NCBI RefSeq assembly: GCF_009834915.1
Contig: NZ_WVHS01000005.1
Span: 360,469-424,468, forward strand
Reading direction: 5' to 3'
Origin: Hufsiella ginkgonis
Lineage (GTDB): Bacteria > Bacteroidota > Bacteroidia > Sphingobacteriales > Sphingobacteriaceae
Length of the DNA: 64,000 nt
The position numbers and the translations under genes are program-made. Of this stretch, positions 18,199 to 27,040 are shown one piece after another (position 1 is the first letter of the stretch; every line of letters starts with the position of its first letter). The notes below the pieces were generated by a model, which saw only the letters and a program-made list of their open reading frames with translations, did no database searches and had not been told where the DNA came from.

Positions 18199-19092
18199 TC
18201 AGGAGAGTTCCGGTCCGGCCGTTAACACATTTGCCCATAAACTGCCGGCGCCGATAATCGCGGCATTCTCTCCCAGGGTGCCCCGCAATACCGGCACGGT
18301 AACCTCCCTGTCGGCCAGCATGGCGATGGTTTGGCCGATGAACAGGTCGAACGCTTTTGAAATATTTCCGCCGATCACCACCACTTCCGGGTTCTCCATC
18401 TTAATGAACTCTATGAGAAAAAGTCCCAGGTTTGTGCCGAATTCCTTAAATACCTCGTTGGCGTCTGCATTGTTTTCCGTGTACCATACGAGGTCTTTTA
18501 CATTCTTCACGTCGATGCCCGAGCGCTCTTTAAACCGTTTAATAAACCAGCGGGTAGACAGGTAGTCTTCTACGATACTATCGTGAAACGGGAAGCACCA
18601 CAGCTCCGCATCGTAGGTGTAAGAAAAGTTGTATTTGGCAGATCCGAGACCGGTACCCAGCGTAAGCCCGATCACGTTCTGGTAATGCTGGGCTGCTCCG
18701 CCGTACAATTCGCCCTTGAGAAAACAACTGGCATCGTTCATCATCAGGATATCGGCAGTGTCGATCCCGAGCCTTGCGGCAAGCAACTGTTTAACGTTAA
18801 GCCCGTAAAAAGCGTCGTACTTATTCTGGCCCACCATCATGCTGATGCCTTCCTCGTAGTCGAACGGGCCCGGCATGGCCATTCCGAGACGCAGTTTCCC
18901 GGCAGGCACGAAGGAGGCGGAGCGCCTGATCACGTTTGTCCACGTGCTAAGGATCTGTTCAAGGTTTCCCTGGGTATCGAGGTGCTCCCGAACGATGGAA
19001 CGTTCTATGATCTGTTTCGATTCGAGGTCTACTACGCCTGCCGTAATATGCGACCCGCCAATGTCTATTCCGATAGTAATTGAGGTGCTCAT
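18199..19092 (-). CDS. ROK family sugar kinase or ROK-like protein
   Basis: The 297-residue protein starts with the ATP-binding DIGGSHITAG motif (residues 9-18) of ROK/ASKHA proteins. It has a phosphate-2 motif LTLGTGLGSA, an acidic catalytic MNDAS region (MMNDASCFLKGE) and the C-terminal VVIGGNISKA block. ROK kinases phosphorylate glucose, mannose, GlcNAc or related sugars. The usual CxCGxxGCxE zinc motif after the GTG loop is absent: the stretch after it reads YDAELWCFPFHDS, so the protein may differ in substrate binding. No DNA-binding domain is present. It lies 180 bp before the regulator gene on the same strand and could phosphorylate the sugar released by the PUL, for example mannose. 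Confidence 0.82.
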   Translation of the reverse strand: MSTSITIGIDIGGSHITAGVVDLESKQIIERSIVREHLDTQGNLEQILSTWTNVIRRSASFVPAGKLRLGMAMPGPFDYEEGISMMVGQNKYDAFYGLNVKQLLAARLGIDTADILMMNDASCFLKGELYGGAAQHYQNVIGLTLGTGLGSAKYNFSYTYDAELWCFPFHDSIVEDYLSTRWFIKRFKERSGIDVKNVKDLVWYTENNADANEVFKEFGTNLGLFLIEFIKMENPEVVVIGGNISKAFDLFIGQTIAMLADREVTVPVLRGTLGENAAIIGAGSLWANVLTAGPELS

Positions 19093-19239
19093 GGTTTATG
19101 TTAATACTCAAACCTCTTTTTTTGACTTAATAAAAGTTTAATAAATCATTAACGCAGGCGCCTGTTTTGCATTTTATCGTCAATTATTCACATAGTTTTT
19201 AAATACCTTTAATTGCCTTAAATAAACTACTTCCAAAGC

Positions 19240-20424
19240 ATGCCGCAACCAGCCGCTTTTACCCCCATCCAGCGTTACCAGCGCATTTCCATTATCGATA
19301 TCCTGCGGGGCTGGGCGCTCCTGGGCGTGGTACTGATGAACTACATCGACTACTACTACATGGGCCTGGATTTTTCTAAAGTAAAAATGGACGCTGTGGC
19401 CAATGTGCTGCAAGGGATAAGCAGCCTGGTATTCCAGGCCAAATCATGGACCATGTTAAGCTTCCTGTTTGGTTATGGATTTGCAGTGCTTATGCAAAAT
19501 GTCGCCAATAAGGGCATCAACCCGTACACATTCTTTTCAAAGCGCATGTTCTGGCTTTTCGTACTGGCCATTATCAACAGCAGTTTCTTCTGGGGCGATA
19601 TTTTGAAGGATTACGCGGTAATGGGCATGGTGCTCCTGCTTTTTTACCGGTCATCGGCCAAAACGGCCTTTATCATCAGCCTGGTATTGCTGGTAAGCAT
19701 TCCTGCCGTACAGGCATATGTTAACACCCTGCAGCAATCGGGCGGTATGGAACTGATGAAACCTGATTTTCCCCTGTATAAAAGCGGTAACATCCTTAAG
19801 GTATTGTGGTTCGGCCTGCTGGGGACCTACAAAACCGAAATCCTGAGCATGGGTTACCTCGTTACCGTGCACGTGGTAATGCTCACCTGCTTTTTCCTGG
19901 GACTGGCAGCGCAAAAAACCGGCTTTTTTACCCGCCTCGCCGAAAACAGGAAGTACCTCAAGCGCATATTCTTGATCAGCCTTGGGGCCGCACTGGCCAT
20001 TATAGGCCTCTTTATAACCATGAACATGCTCAAGATAAAAGACCCTTTTAAATATTACAATCCCTGGTACTTGTTCGTGCTTAGCTCTATGGTATTTTTC
20101 ATGTCGGCCATCTGCCGTTTATACCTTGCCGGGAAATTAAAGGCCTTATTTTATTCCCTGGAGATGATCGGCAAAATGACGCTCACGAATTATATGGTGC
20201 AGAATTTTCTTGGCATCTTCCTTTTCTCAGGAGTTGGCTTCAGCTTATCGCTCGGCCATAAAGTCCATTTTGGATATTACCTGCTCATGGCGCTGGTGAT
20301 CTACATCATCCAGGTATATTTTAGTAAATGGTGGCTGTCTAAATATAACTACGGACCTGTCGAATGGCTCTGGCGGCAGTTGAGTTATGGAAAGAAGCTT
20401 CCGCTAAAAAAAGCGTCAGATTAG
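19240..20424 (+). CDS. DUF418 family multi-pass membrane protein (YeiB-like)
   Basis: The 394-residue inner-membrane protein has about ten hydrophobic helices. The N-terminal RISIIDILRGWALLGVVLMNY is the DUF418/acyltransferase-3-like start, and the SWTMLSFLFGYGFA block and C-terminal MTLTNYMVQNFLG with GPVEWLWR are the DUF418 signature. Family function is unknown; transport or acyl transfer is proposed for relatives. It is divergent from the ROK gene across 147 bp. A TACCTTTA -7-like box lies at 19204-19211. Confidence 0.9.
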   Translation: MPQPAAFTPIQRYQRISIIDILRGWALLGVVLMNYIDYYYMGLDFSKVKMDAVANVLQGISSLVFQAKSWTMLSFLFGYGFAVLMQNVANKGINPYTFFSKRMFWLFVLAIINSSFFWGDILKDYAVMGMVLLLFYRSSAKTAFIISLVLLVSIPAVQAYVNTLQQSGGMELMKPDFPLYKSGNILKVLWFGLLGTYKTEILSMGYLVTVHVVMLTCFFLGLAAQKTGFFTRLAENRKYLKRIFLISLGAALAIIGLFITMNMLKIKDPFKYYNPWYLFVLSSMVFFMSAICRLYLAGKLKALFYSLEMIGKMTLTNYMVQNFLGIFLFSGVGFSLSLGHKVHFGYYLLMALVIYIIQVYFSKWWLSKYNYGPVEWLWRQLSYGKKLPLKKASD

Positions 20425-20989
20425 AGGCAACCATTCTTCCCTGCAGAAGTGCTCGTTACTTAACTCGCCACCTGGCGCCCGCACGGCGAAAACGTGGTAT
20501 ACGACATTCCTTTTCGCACCTACTATAATGGCGCGCCTGTACGGTTCGGTACCTGGGTAGCGATCACCACCTCCGCCTGTTTAACCGCAACCATACACGA
20601 TGAACAGAATCCCTGGTACATGAGCGCCTTATCACCCGGTAAAAAGCGTAAGGGAGTACCGCTCCAAATCCGTTAGGCAGCCTGTTGCTGACGCCCTACC
20701 TGGTTACCAAAAGCCGAGCAAATATGGGTGGCTTGCATAATGTATGTCGTATTCCTCGTCGGTACCAGGCAATTGCGCCGGGAGTAACTACCGGAAGGCG
20801 GGCGCCTGCCGCAAGGGGCCTGTAGATCCTTACCAGCCGTTTAGTGCCGGTTTGGCGGCGTTTCATTAAATTGACCAGGATGCCAGGCCCTTATACCGGC
20901 CATAAATATCTCGCAGACAAAAAATCCACCACCGCGAAATACAACCACCCAAAAAAATCCCTTAATTTGTAATTCCAATACCATTCGCT
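20425..20989 (+). other. 565-bp gap with a possible gene remnant
   Basis: No recognisable gene lies between the DUF418 and aminotransferase genes. A plus-strand frame from 20464 to 20676 gives about 70 residues that look protein-like (LATWRPHGENVVYDIPF, YYNGAPVRFG) but has no ATG and no family I recognise. A GTG at 20494 is its only plausible start. Further 3' the sequence is GC-rich and full of stops. It may be a decayed gene. The promoter of the aminotransferase should lie in the last 60 bp, but no good TAnnTTTG box is visible. Confidence 0.25.
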
Positions 20990-22063
20990 ATGTTAAACGC
21001 AACCGACACCCTCGAAATCAAAATCACCCGCTCCGCGACACCGCGGTTAGCGACCACCGATTTTAGCAACCTCGCCTTCGGAAAAACTTTTTCCGACCAC
21101 ATGTTCGTCTGCGATTACATCGAAGGAGAATGGACCAACTTCCAGATCCTCCCTTACGGCGAGCTCCCATTCAGCCCCGCAATTTCCGCGCTGCACTATG
21201 GCCAGGCATTTTTCGAAGGCCTTAAGGCATACAATCATCCGAACGGGAAAGTCGGGATCTTCCGTCCTTATAAAAATGCCGAGCGCTCCAACCGTTCCGC
21301 CGAGCGGCTCAGCATGCCAACGCTCCCCGAAGAGATCTTCGTACAAGCCATTGCGCAACTAGTTGACCTGGACCGCGAATGGATCCCCAGCCAGCCTCAC
21401 CATTCGCTGTACATCCGCCCGGTGATGTTCGCCACCGATGCGGCGCTCGGCGTACAGCCTTCCTCGACTTATAAATTCGTGGTATTAACCGGACCCACCG
21501 GCCCATACTTCTCCAAAAACCTCAAGGTAAAGATCGAAACCACGTTTTCGCGCGCAAGCGAGGGCGGCTTCGGCTTTGCCAAGGCAGCAGGCAACTACGC
21601 CGGCTCCCTGCTTCCGGCACGCGAAGCGGTAAAAGAAGGCTACGATCAGCTGATATGGACCGATGCCAAAAACCATGAATTCGTAGAGGAGCTCGGCGCC
21701 GCCAACGTTATGTTCGTGATCAACGGGAAACTGGTGACCCCCTCTACCAGGGATACCATCTTAAAAGGAATTACCCGCGACAGCGTACTCACCATGGCCC
21801 GCAGCTGGGGCGTTGAAGTGGAAGAAAGACGCATTTCAGTTGCCGAAGTCATTGCCTGCATCGCCGATGGCAGCCTTACCGAAGCTTTTGGCGTAGGCAC
21901 CGCCGCTACCATCGCACATATCGCCGAAATAGGGCACGAAGGCACCGTATATACCCTGCCGGATGTTGCCGGGAGGGAGATCTCCAACAGGATCCTTAAA
22001 ACGCTGAATGAAATCCGCTCCGGCCTGGCGCCCGACGAGTTTGGATGGAATTACTTGATTTAA
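20990..22063 (+). CDS. ilvE: Branched-chain amino acid aminotransferase
   Basis: The 357-residue class IV PLP aminotransferase makes or degrades leucine, isoleucine and valine by exchanging amino groups with glutamate. It is of the eukaryote-like BCAT type II. LHYGQAFFEGLKAY lies at 68-81, the PLP lysine is K198 in AKAAGNYAGSLLPA, and the family block VEELGAANVMFVINGKL follows, then SDSVLT-like and EAFGVGTAA near the C-terminus. Length is normal. The stop codon overlaps by 4 bp that of the convergent M28 peptidase gene, leaving no room for a separate terminator. Confidence 0.95.
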   Translation: MLNATDTLEIKITRSATPRLATTDFSNLAFGKTFSDHMFVCDYIEGEWTNFQILPYGELPFSPAISALHYGQAFFEGLKAYNHPNGKVGIFRPYKNAERSNRSAERLSMPTLPEEIFVQAIAQLVDLDREWIPSQPHHSLYIRPVMFATDAALGVQPSSTYKFVVLTGPTGPYFSKNLKVKIETTFSRASEGGFGFAKAAGNYAGSLLPAREAVKEGYDQLIWTDAKNHEFVEELGAANVMFVINGKLVTPSTRDTILKGITRDSVLTMARSWGVEVEERRISVAEVIACIADGSLTEAFGVGTAATIAHIAEIGHEGTVYTLPDVAGREISNRILKTLNEIRSGLAPDEFGWNYLI

Positions 22064-23022
22064 TCGATCTGCTTCACGTTAGGCCTTTCCGGGAAATTGA
22101 TGTCCACTTCGATCACGGTGCGCAACACCAGGTTAACCGCGTGGTAATAAAATGCGTGCGAGATGTTGCTGAAATCGTCGGCAGGCTTGTGGTAGTTTTT
22201 ATGCTCGGGAACACCGAAATACAAATACGGGATCTTATTTGCATGGAATGCCGCGTGATCGCTCCGGTAAGTACGGTCGTCGGGGCTGTGCTCCCTGTCG
22301 TAGGCAAAGCCGAGCCTGATGCCATCACCCGGTGTATGAACCTTTTCCACCGGGGGTTTTAGCCAGGGGTAATACGAAGGGCCGCCAACATACAGGTGGT
22401 TTTTAGTACTGGTGCCCATCATATCCATGTTTATATTGAGTACTATATTTTTTAACGGCAACGGCGGCTTTGCCAGGAACGCCAACGATCCGCGCATCAC
22501 AAGCTCTTCGGCATCAAACGCTGCAAAAACAAGCGTATGCTGCGGCGGATGATCAGCAAAATACCTGGCGATGGCCAGCATGGCGCAGGTACCCGAGCCA
22601 TTATCGTCGGCCCCGTTATATATCTCGTTGCCTACAATGCCAAGATGGTCAAAATGCGCAGAGATCACGATAGCCGTCGTATCCCTGCCCGGTATATACC
22701 CGATGATGTTGGCCCCGTAAATTTGTTTATAGTTGCTCAGCACGCTATCGTGAACCGATGCGTTGATCTTTTCCGTAATGATAGTGAACAACATTTTGTA
22801 CTGCGGGGTATATTCTTTCAGCCCGATTTCCGCAAAGCGGTTGGAAAGAAAATACTGGGCGAGCCGGCCGCCATAAGTTCCCGGTTTTCTCCCCTGGTAG
22901 GCATCAGACGAAAGCTCTTTCAGGTCGGTTAGTAACCGGATGCTGTCTACCGCCTGCGCAAACGACTTAAACTGGATAAATAAGCAGGCCAGGAGCAGCC
23001 ATTTATGAGTGGTTTTACGCAT
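22060..23022 (-). CDS. Secreted M28 family zinc aminopeptidase
   Basis: The 320-residue protein has a signal peptide ending SFAQ and an M28 peptidase domain with all metal ligands in order: the His of AHFDHLG, the bridging Asp of GADDNGSG, catalytic Glu and ligand Glu of DAEEL, Asp of NMDMMG, and His of YRSDHAAF. M28 enzymes remove N-terminal amino acids from peptides outside the cytoplasm. It is convergent with and overlaps the ilvE stop. The gene stands alone on its strand, behind the terminator at 23033-23062. Confidence 0.93.
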   Translation of the reverse strand: MRKTTHKWLLLACLFIQFKSFAQAVDSIRLLTDLKELSSDAYQGRKPGTYGGRLAQYFLSNRFAEIGLKEYTPQYKMLFTIITEKINASVHDSVLSNYKQIYGANIIGYIPGRDTTAIVISAHFDHLGIVGNEIYNGADDNGSGTCAMLAIARYFADHPPQHTLVFAAFDAEELVMRGSLAFLAKPPLPLKNIVLNINMDMMGTSTKNHLYVGGPSYYPWLKPPVEKVHTPGDGIRLGFAYDREHSPDDRTYRSDHAAFHANKIPYLYFGVPEHKNYHKPADDFSNISHAFYYHAVNLVLRTVIEVDINFPERPNVKQID

Positions 23023-23032
23023 TCCCTAAGAT

Positions 23033-23062
23033 AAAAAAAGGCCACCTTCCGGAAGCCTTTTT
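23033..23062 (-). terminator. Terminator after the first WGxP gene
   Basis: AAAAAGGC and GCCTTTTT pair across CACCTTCCGGAA, with A and T runs on both sides. It lies 57 bp after the stop of the minus-strand WGxP gene and just before the M28 start, so it should end the WGxP transcript. Confidence 0.75.
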
Positions 23063-23118
23063 CATAGAAATTGTTTGGTAAGAATCGGGTCGGTTGTGCA
23101 GTATTTTCCTCCGGTCAG

Positions 23119-23448
23119 TTAATTGATCACGGCTTCCTGCAGCAAACTGTCGTCGGGGTTTCCCCAAACAAATTCGGGAAGAGCAAATGTGAGTGTAGGG
23201 CTCACTATGTCGATCTCTTCCAGATCGATTTCATCCGGGGCGCCCCAGTTGAATGACGGCAGGGAAAGAGCGGCTTTGCGGTCCATCTTTGACAGCTCCT
23301 GCTGATCCAACCCGTCCGGGTTTCCCCAGACAAATTCAGGCGCGGAAAGTGAACGTTCGGCTGCATTGCTTTTCTTGTCATCAGCAGCAAAAGCGCTGGT
23401 TGAAAGGATAAGAAAGAGGGCAGTTATAAGGATGTAAGTAGTTTTCAT
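23119..23448 (-). CDS. Small secreted WGxP-repeat protein, paralog A
   Basis: The 109-residue product starts at the ATG at 23448; a longer in-frame start at 23652 is rejected because it would run through the promoter repeats. A signal peptide (MKTTYILIT... ending AFAAD) precedes a Lys/Asp/Asn-rich linker and then three near-identical motifs: APEFVWGNPDGL (37-48), LPSFNWGAPDEI (63-74) and LPEFVWGNPDDS (90-101). Each is separated by about 15 residues of acidic or polar sequence. There are no cysteines and no known domain. Paralogs B and C at 53,349 and 54,343 share the MKTT start, the motif and the promoter. I do not know its function; it could bind to a surface, ligand or metal, or be an envelope stress product. 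Reality of the gene is supported by the paralogs. Confidence 0.88.
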   Translation of the reverse strand: MKTTYILITALFLILSTSAFAADDKKSNAAERSLSAPEFVWGNPDGLDQQELSKMDRKAALSLPSFNWGAPDEIDLEEIDIVSPTLTFALPEFVWGNPDDSLLQEAVIN

Positions 23449-23475
23449 GACGTGGTTCGTTACCGTTTGATGATT

Positions 23476-23563
23476 CAAAAGTATAGCGAAACCAGGCTCA
23501 GGCCAACGGAAGGTTGGTGAACTGCAGACGGGAAGCGGTGAAATCGGGAAATTTACCGGTGAA
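23476..23563 (-). promoter_or_regulatory. WGxP promoter A: three 21-bp-spaced direct repeats plus -7 box
   Basis: On the minus strand TTCACC occurs at 23558-23563, 23537-23542 and 23516-23521, an exact 21-bp period, followed 38 bp later (start to start) by the -7 box TACTTTTG at 23476-23483, 27 bp from the ATG. A TTG lies 20 bp upstream of the box. The same spacing recurs in front of paralogs B and C. Direct repeats at two helical turns suggest a dimer or tandem activator such as a LytTR regulator; the binding protein is inferred. Confidence 0.8.
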
Positions 23564-23582
23564 ATGGGTGCGCGTCTAACCG

Positions 23583-24815
23583 CTAACGTGTTTCCGTCAT
23601 CGCATGGTCGATATCCACCTCTTCCCCTTTCCAGGCCCGGCGGGCGGTCCAATCAGCGTCGGGTGCGATCCAGAACGCATCCGTAGCCGGTAAGCCAAGT
23701 ACCAGGAAAGCCTGCGAACAGAGATACAGGCTGCCGGTAGAAATATAGTTTTCCCCCAGGTTAGGCTGCGAACCGTAAAAACCGATCCTCAGCCAGCCCG
23801 CAGCGTCAAAGGTACCGGGCGCTTCTATTTGCCGCTTAATCACGGTATATAAGGCGAACCGCACCTGTTGCGGGGTTATGTTCGCGGGAAGCGCCTTCAT
23901 CAATGCCATTTTCGAAAGGACCTGGAAAGCGCCGAAACGGTAAGCGATGGATCGCCCGATAAGGGGGTAAGTACCTTCCGGCGAAATTAACCGTTCCTGG
24001 ATAGCGGCATAACGGCGTGCACGTTCCGTAATAAGGTCGTAGGTGCGTTTGGCATCGGGCGTGGTATTCCGGGTTTCCTCCAGCACTTCAACCAGCATCG
24101 GCTGGATCACGAAACTGTTATAGTAATCCCAATGAAAATTCGGTCCGTCGCCATATACGCCATCGCCTTTGTACCATTGCAGGTGCGACTTAATGGCATA
24201 ATCGATGCGCATCTTATCGCCCGAATGGTCGAAATGCTCCAAGGCCGCCTCCACGGTAGCGGCAAACAGCAGCCAGTTATTGTATCCCGGCGTAATTACC
24301 CTTGATGATTTAAGCGCGGCGACCAGGTTTTTACGGCTGACATCGTCGAGATTGCCCCACAACTGCTTAGGCGCACGCAGCAATGCCTGGCAAAGGAAGG
24401 CGGCATCTACTAGCGGCTGCCCCCCGCGGTTAAAGTTCATAAAGTCGGGCGATGCCGGATCGGTCGCATTCTTGATACCGACTACCGCGAGGTCGATGTA
24501 CTTCTTGCGGAGCTTGCCTTCCGCCGTATCGTCAGGACCGAGTTCGAGCCAGGGCGCCATTCCCGCCAGGAGCCGTCCGAATCCTTCGAGGTGCGTAACC
24601 GTTGCACGATCTTTGGGGTCCCTGGCTTCCACGGGCATCGTCTTTTTTAGCTCGTTGCGGCTGAGGGCGACAAGCAGCGGATCGGCTATCCGGGTTAACG
24701 TTTTTATACAATATTCTCGTTCCGCTTTGCCTTCCGGCGAAGGAGACTGTGCGCCTGCAATTTGCACCTGCCCGGATAGGCACAGGGCCGCAATTATATA
24801 AACGATCACTTTCAT
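23583..24815 (-). CDS. Secreted DUF2264 family protein
   Basis: The 410-residue protein has a signal peptide (to about residue 22, IAGAQ). The body is a DUF2264 alpha/alpha-toroid type: FGRLLAGMAPWLEL, FNRGGQPLVDAAFLCQALLRAP, NNWLLFAATVEAALEHF, KGDGVYGDGPNFHWDYYNSFVIQPML and SPEGTYPLIGRSIAYRFGAFQ. Members occur in pectin and uronate utilization loci, and some have been tied to glucuronidase activity (from memory, unverified). It is divergent from the SDR oxidoreductase of uronate catabolism across 104 bp, which fits a role on uronate-containing glycans. Confidence 0.87.
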   Translation of the reverse strand: MKVIVYIIAALCLSGQVQIAGAQSPSPEGKAEREYCIKTLTRIADPLLVALSRNELKKTMPVEARDPKDRATVTHLEGFGRLLAGMAPWLELGPDDTAEGKLRKKYIDLAVVGIKNATDPASPDFMNFNRGGQPLVDAAFLCQALLRAPKQLWGNLDDVSRKNLVAALKSSRVITPGYNNWLLFAATVEAALEHFDHSGDKMRIDYAIKSHLQWYKGDGVYGDGPNFHWDYYNSFVIQPMLVEVLEETRNTTPDAKRTYDLITERARRYAAIQERLISPEGTYPLIGRSIAYRFGAFQVLSKMALMKALPANITPQQVRFALYTVIKRQIEAPGTFDAAGWLRIGFYGSQPNLGENYISTGSLYLCSQAFLVLGLPATDAFWIAPDADWTARRAWKGEEVDIDHAMTETR

Positions 24816-24919
24816 ACGATACCTTAACTAATTAGGTTGATACTTAACCGGAAATTACGACTTTTGGGCTCCCGGTTATCATTGGTTAATTTTTAAATAT
24901 ACAAGGTAAAAACACATTT

Positions 24920-25735
24920 ATGGCTGATATTTTCTCTTTAAAGAACAAAGTAATAATAGTAACCGGGGGTACCGGCATCCTGGGTAATTCGTTTATACAG
25001 GCCATCGCCGCCGCGGGCGGGATCGTAGGGATCCTGGGACGTAACCGCGACGTGGCCGAAGAACGCGCCCGCCTCGTGAACGAAAATGGCGGCCAGGCCG
25101 TGGCACTGATCGCCGATGTAACCAACGAGGCCGAACTGCAGGCAGCCAACGAACTGGTGTGGGAACGCTACGGCAGGATCGACGGGCTGATAAATGGCGC
25201 CGGCGGTAATCGTCCCGGCGGGATCCTCCCTCCAGGCGAAGATATCTTTAAACTGAGCATGGACGGAATGAAAGAGGTGCTCGACCTGAACCTTTGGGGA
25301 ACAGTACTGCCCACCCAGGTATTTGGCCAAAGTATCCGGAAAACGGGAAGCGGAAGCATCGTGAACATTTCCTCCATGAGCTCGCAGTCGGCCATTACCC
25401 GCGTACTGGGATACAGCATGGGCAAAGCAGCGATCGACTGCTATACCCGCTGGTTCGCCACCGAGCTTGCCAACAGGTATGGCGATGCCATCCGTATGAA
25501 CGCCATTGCTCCTGGATTTTTTCTCACCGAACAGAACCGCGCACTGCTTACCCAACCAGATGGCGGTTTTACCGAACGCGGTAACCTGATCGTACAGAAC
25601 ACGCCGTTTAAACGCCTGGGCGACCCGGAAGAACTGGTCGGCGCACTAGTGTGGCTGCTAAGCGACGCCTCAAAATTCGTGACCGGCTCCGTGATCGCCA
25701 TAGATGGCGGGTTCTCCGTATTCAGCGGTGTTTAA
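24920..25735 (+). CDS. SDR oxidoreductase, probable D-mannonate oxidoreductase / fructuronate reductase
   Basis: The 271-residue protein is a classical short-chain dehydrogenase: TGGTGILG cofactor loop at 15-22, NGAGG at 92-96, catalytic S near 152, Y165 and K169 in YSMGK. The insert NRPGGILPPGEDIFKLSMDG and the C-terminal APGFFLTEQNRALL with GFSVFSGV match SDR-type mannonate oxidoreductases, which interconvert D-mannonate and D-fructuronate in glucuronate breakdown. The methyltransferase gene follows after 13 bp on the same strand. Cytoplasmic. The exact substrate is an inference from subfamily motifs. Confidence 0.85.
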   Translation: MADIFSLKNKVIIVTGGTGILGNSFIQAIAAAGGIVGILGRNRDVAEERARLVNENGGQAVALIADVTNEAELQAANELVWERYGRIDGLINGAGGNRPGGILPPGEDIFKLSMDGMKEVLDLNLWGTVLPTQVFGQSIRKTGSGSIVNISSMSSQSAITRVLGYSMGKAAIDCYTRWFATELANRYGDAIRMNAIAPGFFLTEQNRALLTQPDGGFTERGNLIVQNTPFKRLGDPEELVGALVWLLSDASKFVTGSVIAIDGGFSVFSGV

Positions 25736-25748
25736 GCTCTCTTAACAC

Positions 25749-26447
25749 ATGGCAGGAAGCGATCCCATCGGAAGGGCCATCCACGATTTTCACTTTACAG
25801 GTGAAGCCGCAACGCTCTGGATCCTGAACCATTATGGCGAACCGGAGGAAATGGATACAGCGATCTATTTCAGGGCGCCGCCGGACATGCCGGAACTGGA
25901 ATGGGACGCCATCGGGGCTTGTCGCGGTCATGTGCTCGATATCGGCGCGGGTGCGGGCAGCCATAGCCTCGCGCTGCAGGACGCCGGGATGAGGGTTACC
26001 GCCCTGGAGATCAGCGGGCCAGCCTGTGAAGTAATGCGACACCGCGGCATCAGGGACGTGATCCAACATGATATTTTCGCGTTCGCCGGGCAACGGTTCA
26101 ACACGCTGCTGCTGCTTATGAACGGCATCGGCCTGTGCGGCAGCCTGGAAGGCCTGCGCCGTTTTCTCGACCACGCGCGCACCCTCTTATCACCCGGAGG
26201 AAAGCTCCTGTTCGATTCGTCGGATATTGCCTATTTATATGAAGGCGATCTTCCTATAGATAAATATTATGGGGAGATCGCCTACCGATACAGGTATAAA
26301 GAAGAGCTTTCGGACTGGTTCAGCTGGCTCTACGTCGACCGGGAAACCTTAAAAAAAGTAGCCAACGAGGCAGGCTGGGAAGTAGAGGTGACCGCGGAGA
26401 ATGACGAGGATGGCTATTTAGCTACGCTGCTATTAGCTGACAGCTGA
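25749..26447 (+). CDS. Class I SAM-dependent methyltransferase
   Basis: The 232-residue protein has motif I VLDIGAGAGSHSLAL, acidic post-motif LEISGPACEV, motif II-like FNTLLLLMNGIGLCG and motif III LLSPGGKLLFDSSD. It follows the SDR gene by 13 bp, so co-transcription is likely, though no functional link is evident. Methyl acceptor unknown. Its stop sits in a short AGCTGAC tandem spacer (26429-26449), and it is convergent with the AhpD-like gene 3 bp away. Confidence 0.85.
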   Translation: MAGSDPIGRAIHDFHFTGEAATLWILNHYGEPEEMDTAIYFRAPPDMPELEWDAIGACRGHVLDIGAGAGSHSLALQDAGMRVTALEISGPACEVMRHRGIRDVIQHDIFAFAGQRFNTLLLLMNGIGLCGSLEGLRRFLDHARTLLSPGGKLLFDSSDIAYLYEGDLPIDKYYGEIAYRYRYKEELSDWFSWLYVDRETLKKVANEAGWEVEVTAENDEDGYLATLLLADS

Positions 26448-26450
26448 CAA

Positions 26451-27035
26451 CTAATAAATCACCTTCCCTGTAGCCGTAATGATCGAGGCGATCCGTACGG
26501 CATCAAAGATCCGCTCTTCGGTAGTACCTAATTTGATCAACGAATCTTCGTGGGCGTTCACACACATTTCGCAGCCGTTTACCGCCGAAATAGCAAGGCT
26601 CAGCAGTTCGAAAAACTCCTTGCCCGTTACCGGTTTCGCCATGATCTGCATGCGGATCCTGGCCGGGATCCGGCCGTATTTTTCTTTCTGCGTGAAATGC
26701 CGGAAGCGGTAAAACACGTTATTAGACGATAACAGCGATGCGCAGGCTACGGCCTCGGCGATCTCGGCGGTTGTGGCACCTGCCGTAGCGGCAAATTTGG
26801 TATAAAAATCAGTGAGCAGCTTGTTCACGTTGTTGACGGCGATGCTTACACCGATCAGGCCAATCTCTTTAGCCGATAAATGCTCAGAAGCCAACGTACT
26901 GTTAAGGTTAAGTTTCAGGTCGCGCAGGTAACGCGATTCGCCGGTTTCGAGCAGGCTGAGGCTCGCGTTGCGGTAATTGATATCGGTATCGAAACCGGAA
27001 AGAATTTCGTTGATTACTTCGGTAGATTCGTTCAT
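26451..27035 (-). CDS. AhpD-like alkylhydroperoxidase / carboxymuconolactone decarboxylase family protein
   Basis: The 194-residue protein starts at the ATG at 27035. The longer frame to 27125 translates the repeat spacer and is rejected. It has the AhpD active-site motif CEMCVNAH with C155, C158 and H162, preceded by FFELLSLAISAVNG. AhpD proteins use the CxxC pair to reduce peroxiredoxin AhpC. The AhpC-like gene lies directly upstream on the same strand, separated by 156 bp that contain a strong inverted repeat. Together they form a peroxide-reducing pair fed by the cell's thiol or lipoamide pool. Confidence 0.92.
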   Translation of the reverse strand: MNESTEVINEILSGFDTDINYRNASLSLLETGESRYLRDLKLNLNSTLASEHLSAKEIGLIGVSIAVNNVNKLLTDFYTKFAATAGATTAEIAEAVACASLLSSNNVFYRFRHFTQKEKYGRIPARIRMQIMAKPVTGKEFFELLSLAISAVNGCEMCVNAHEDSLIKLGTTEERIFDAVRIASIITATGKVIY

Positions 27036-27040
27036 GGGGG

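Noticed and set aside
23449..23652. 68-residue N-terminal extension of WGxP paralog A
   Set aside because: It would translate through the conserved TTCACC repeats and the -7 box; paralogs B and C start at the MKTT methionine with the same signal peptide.
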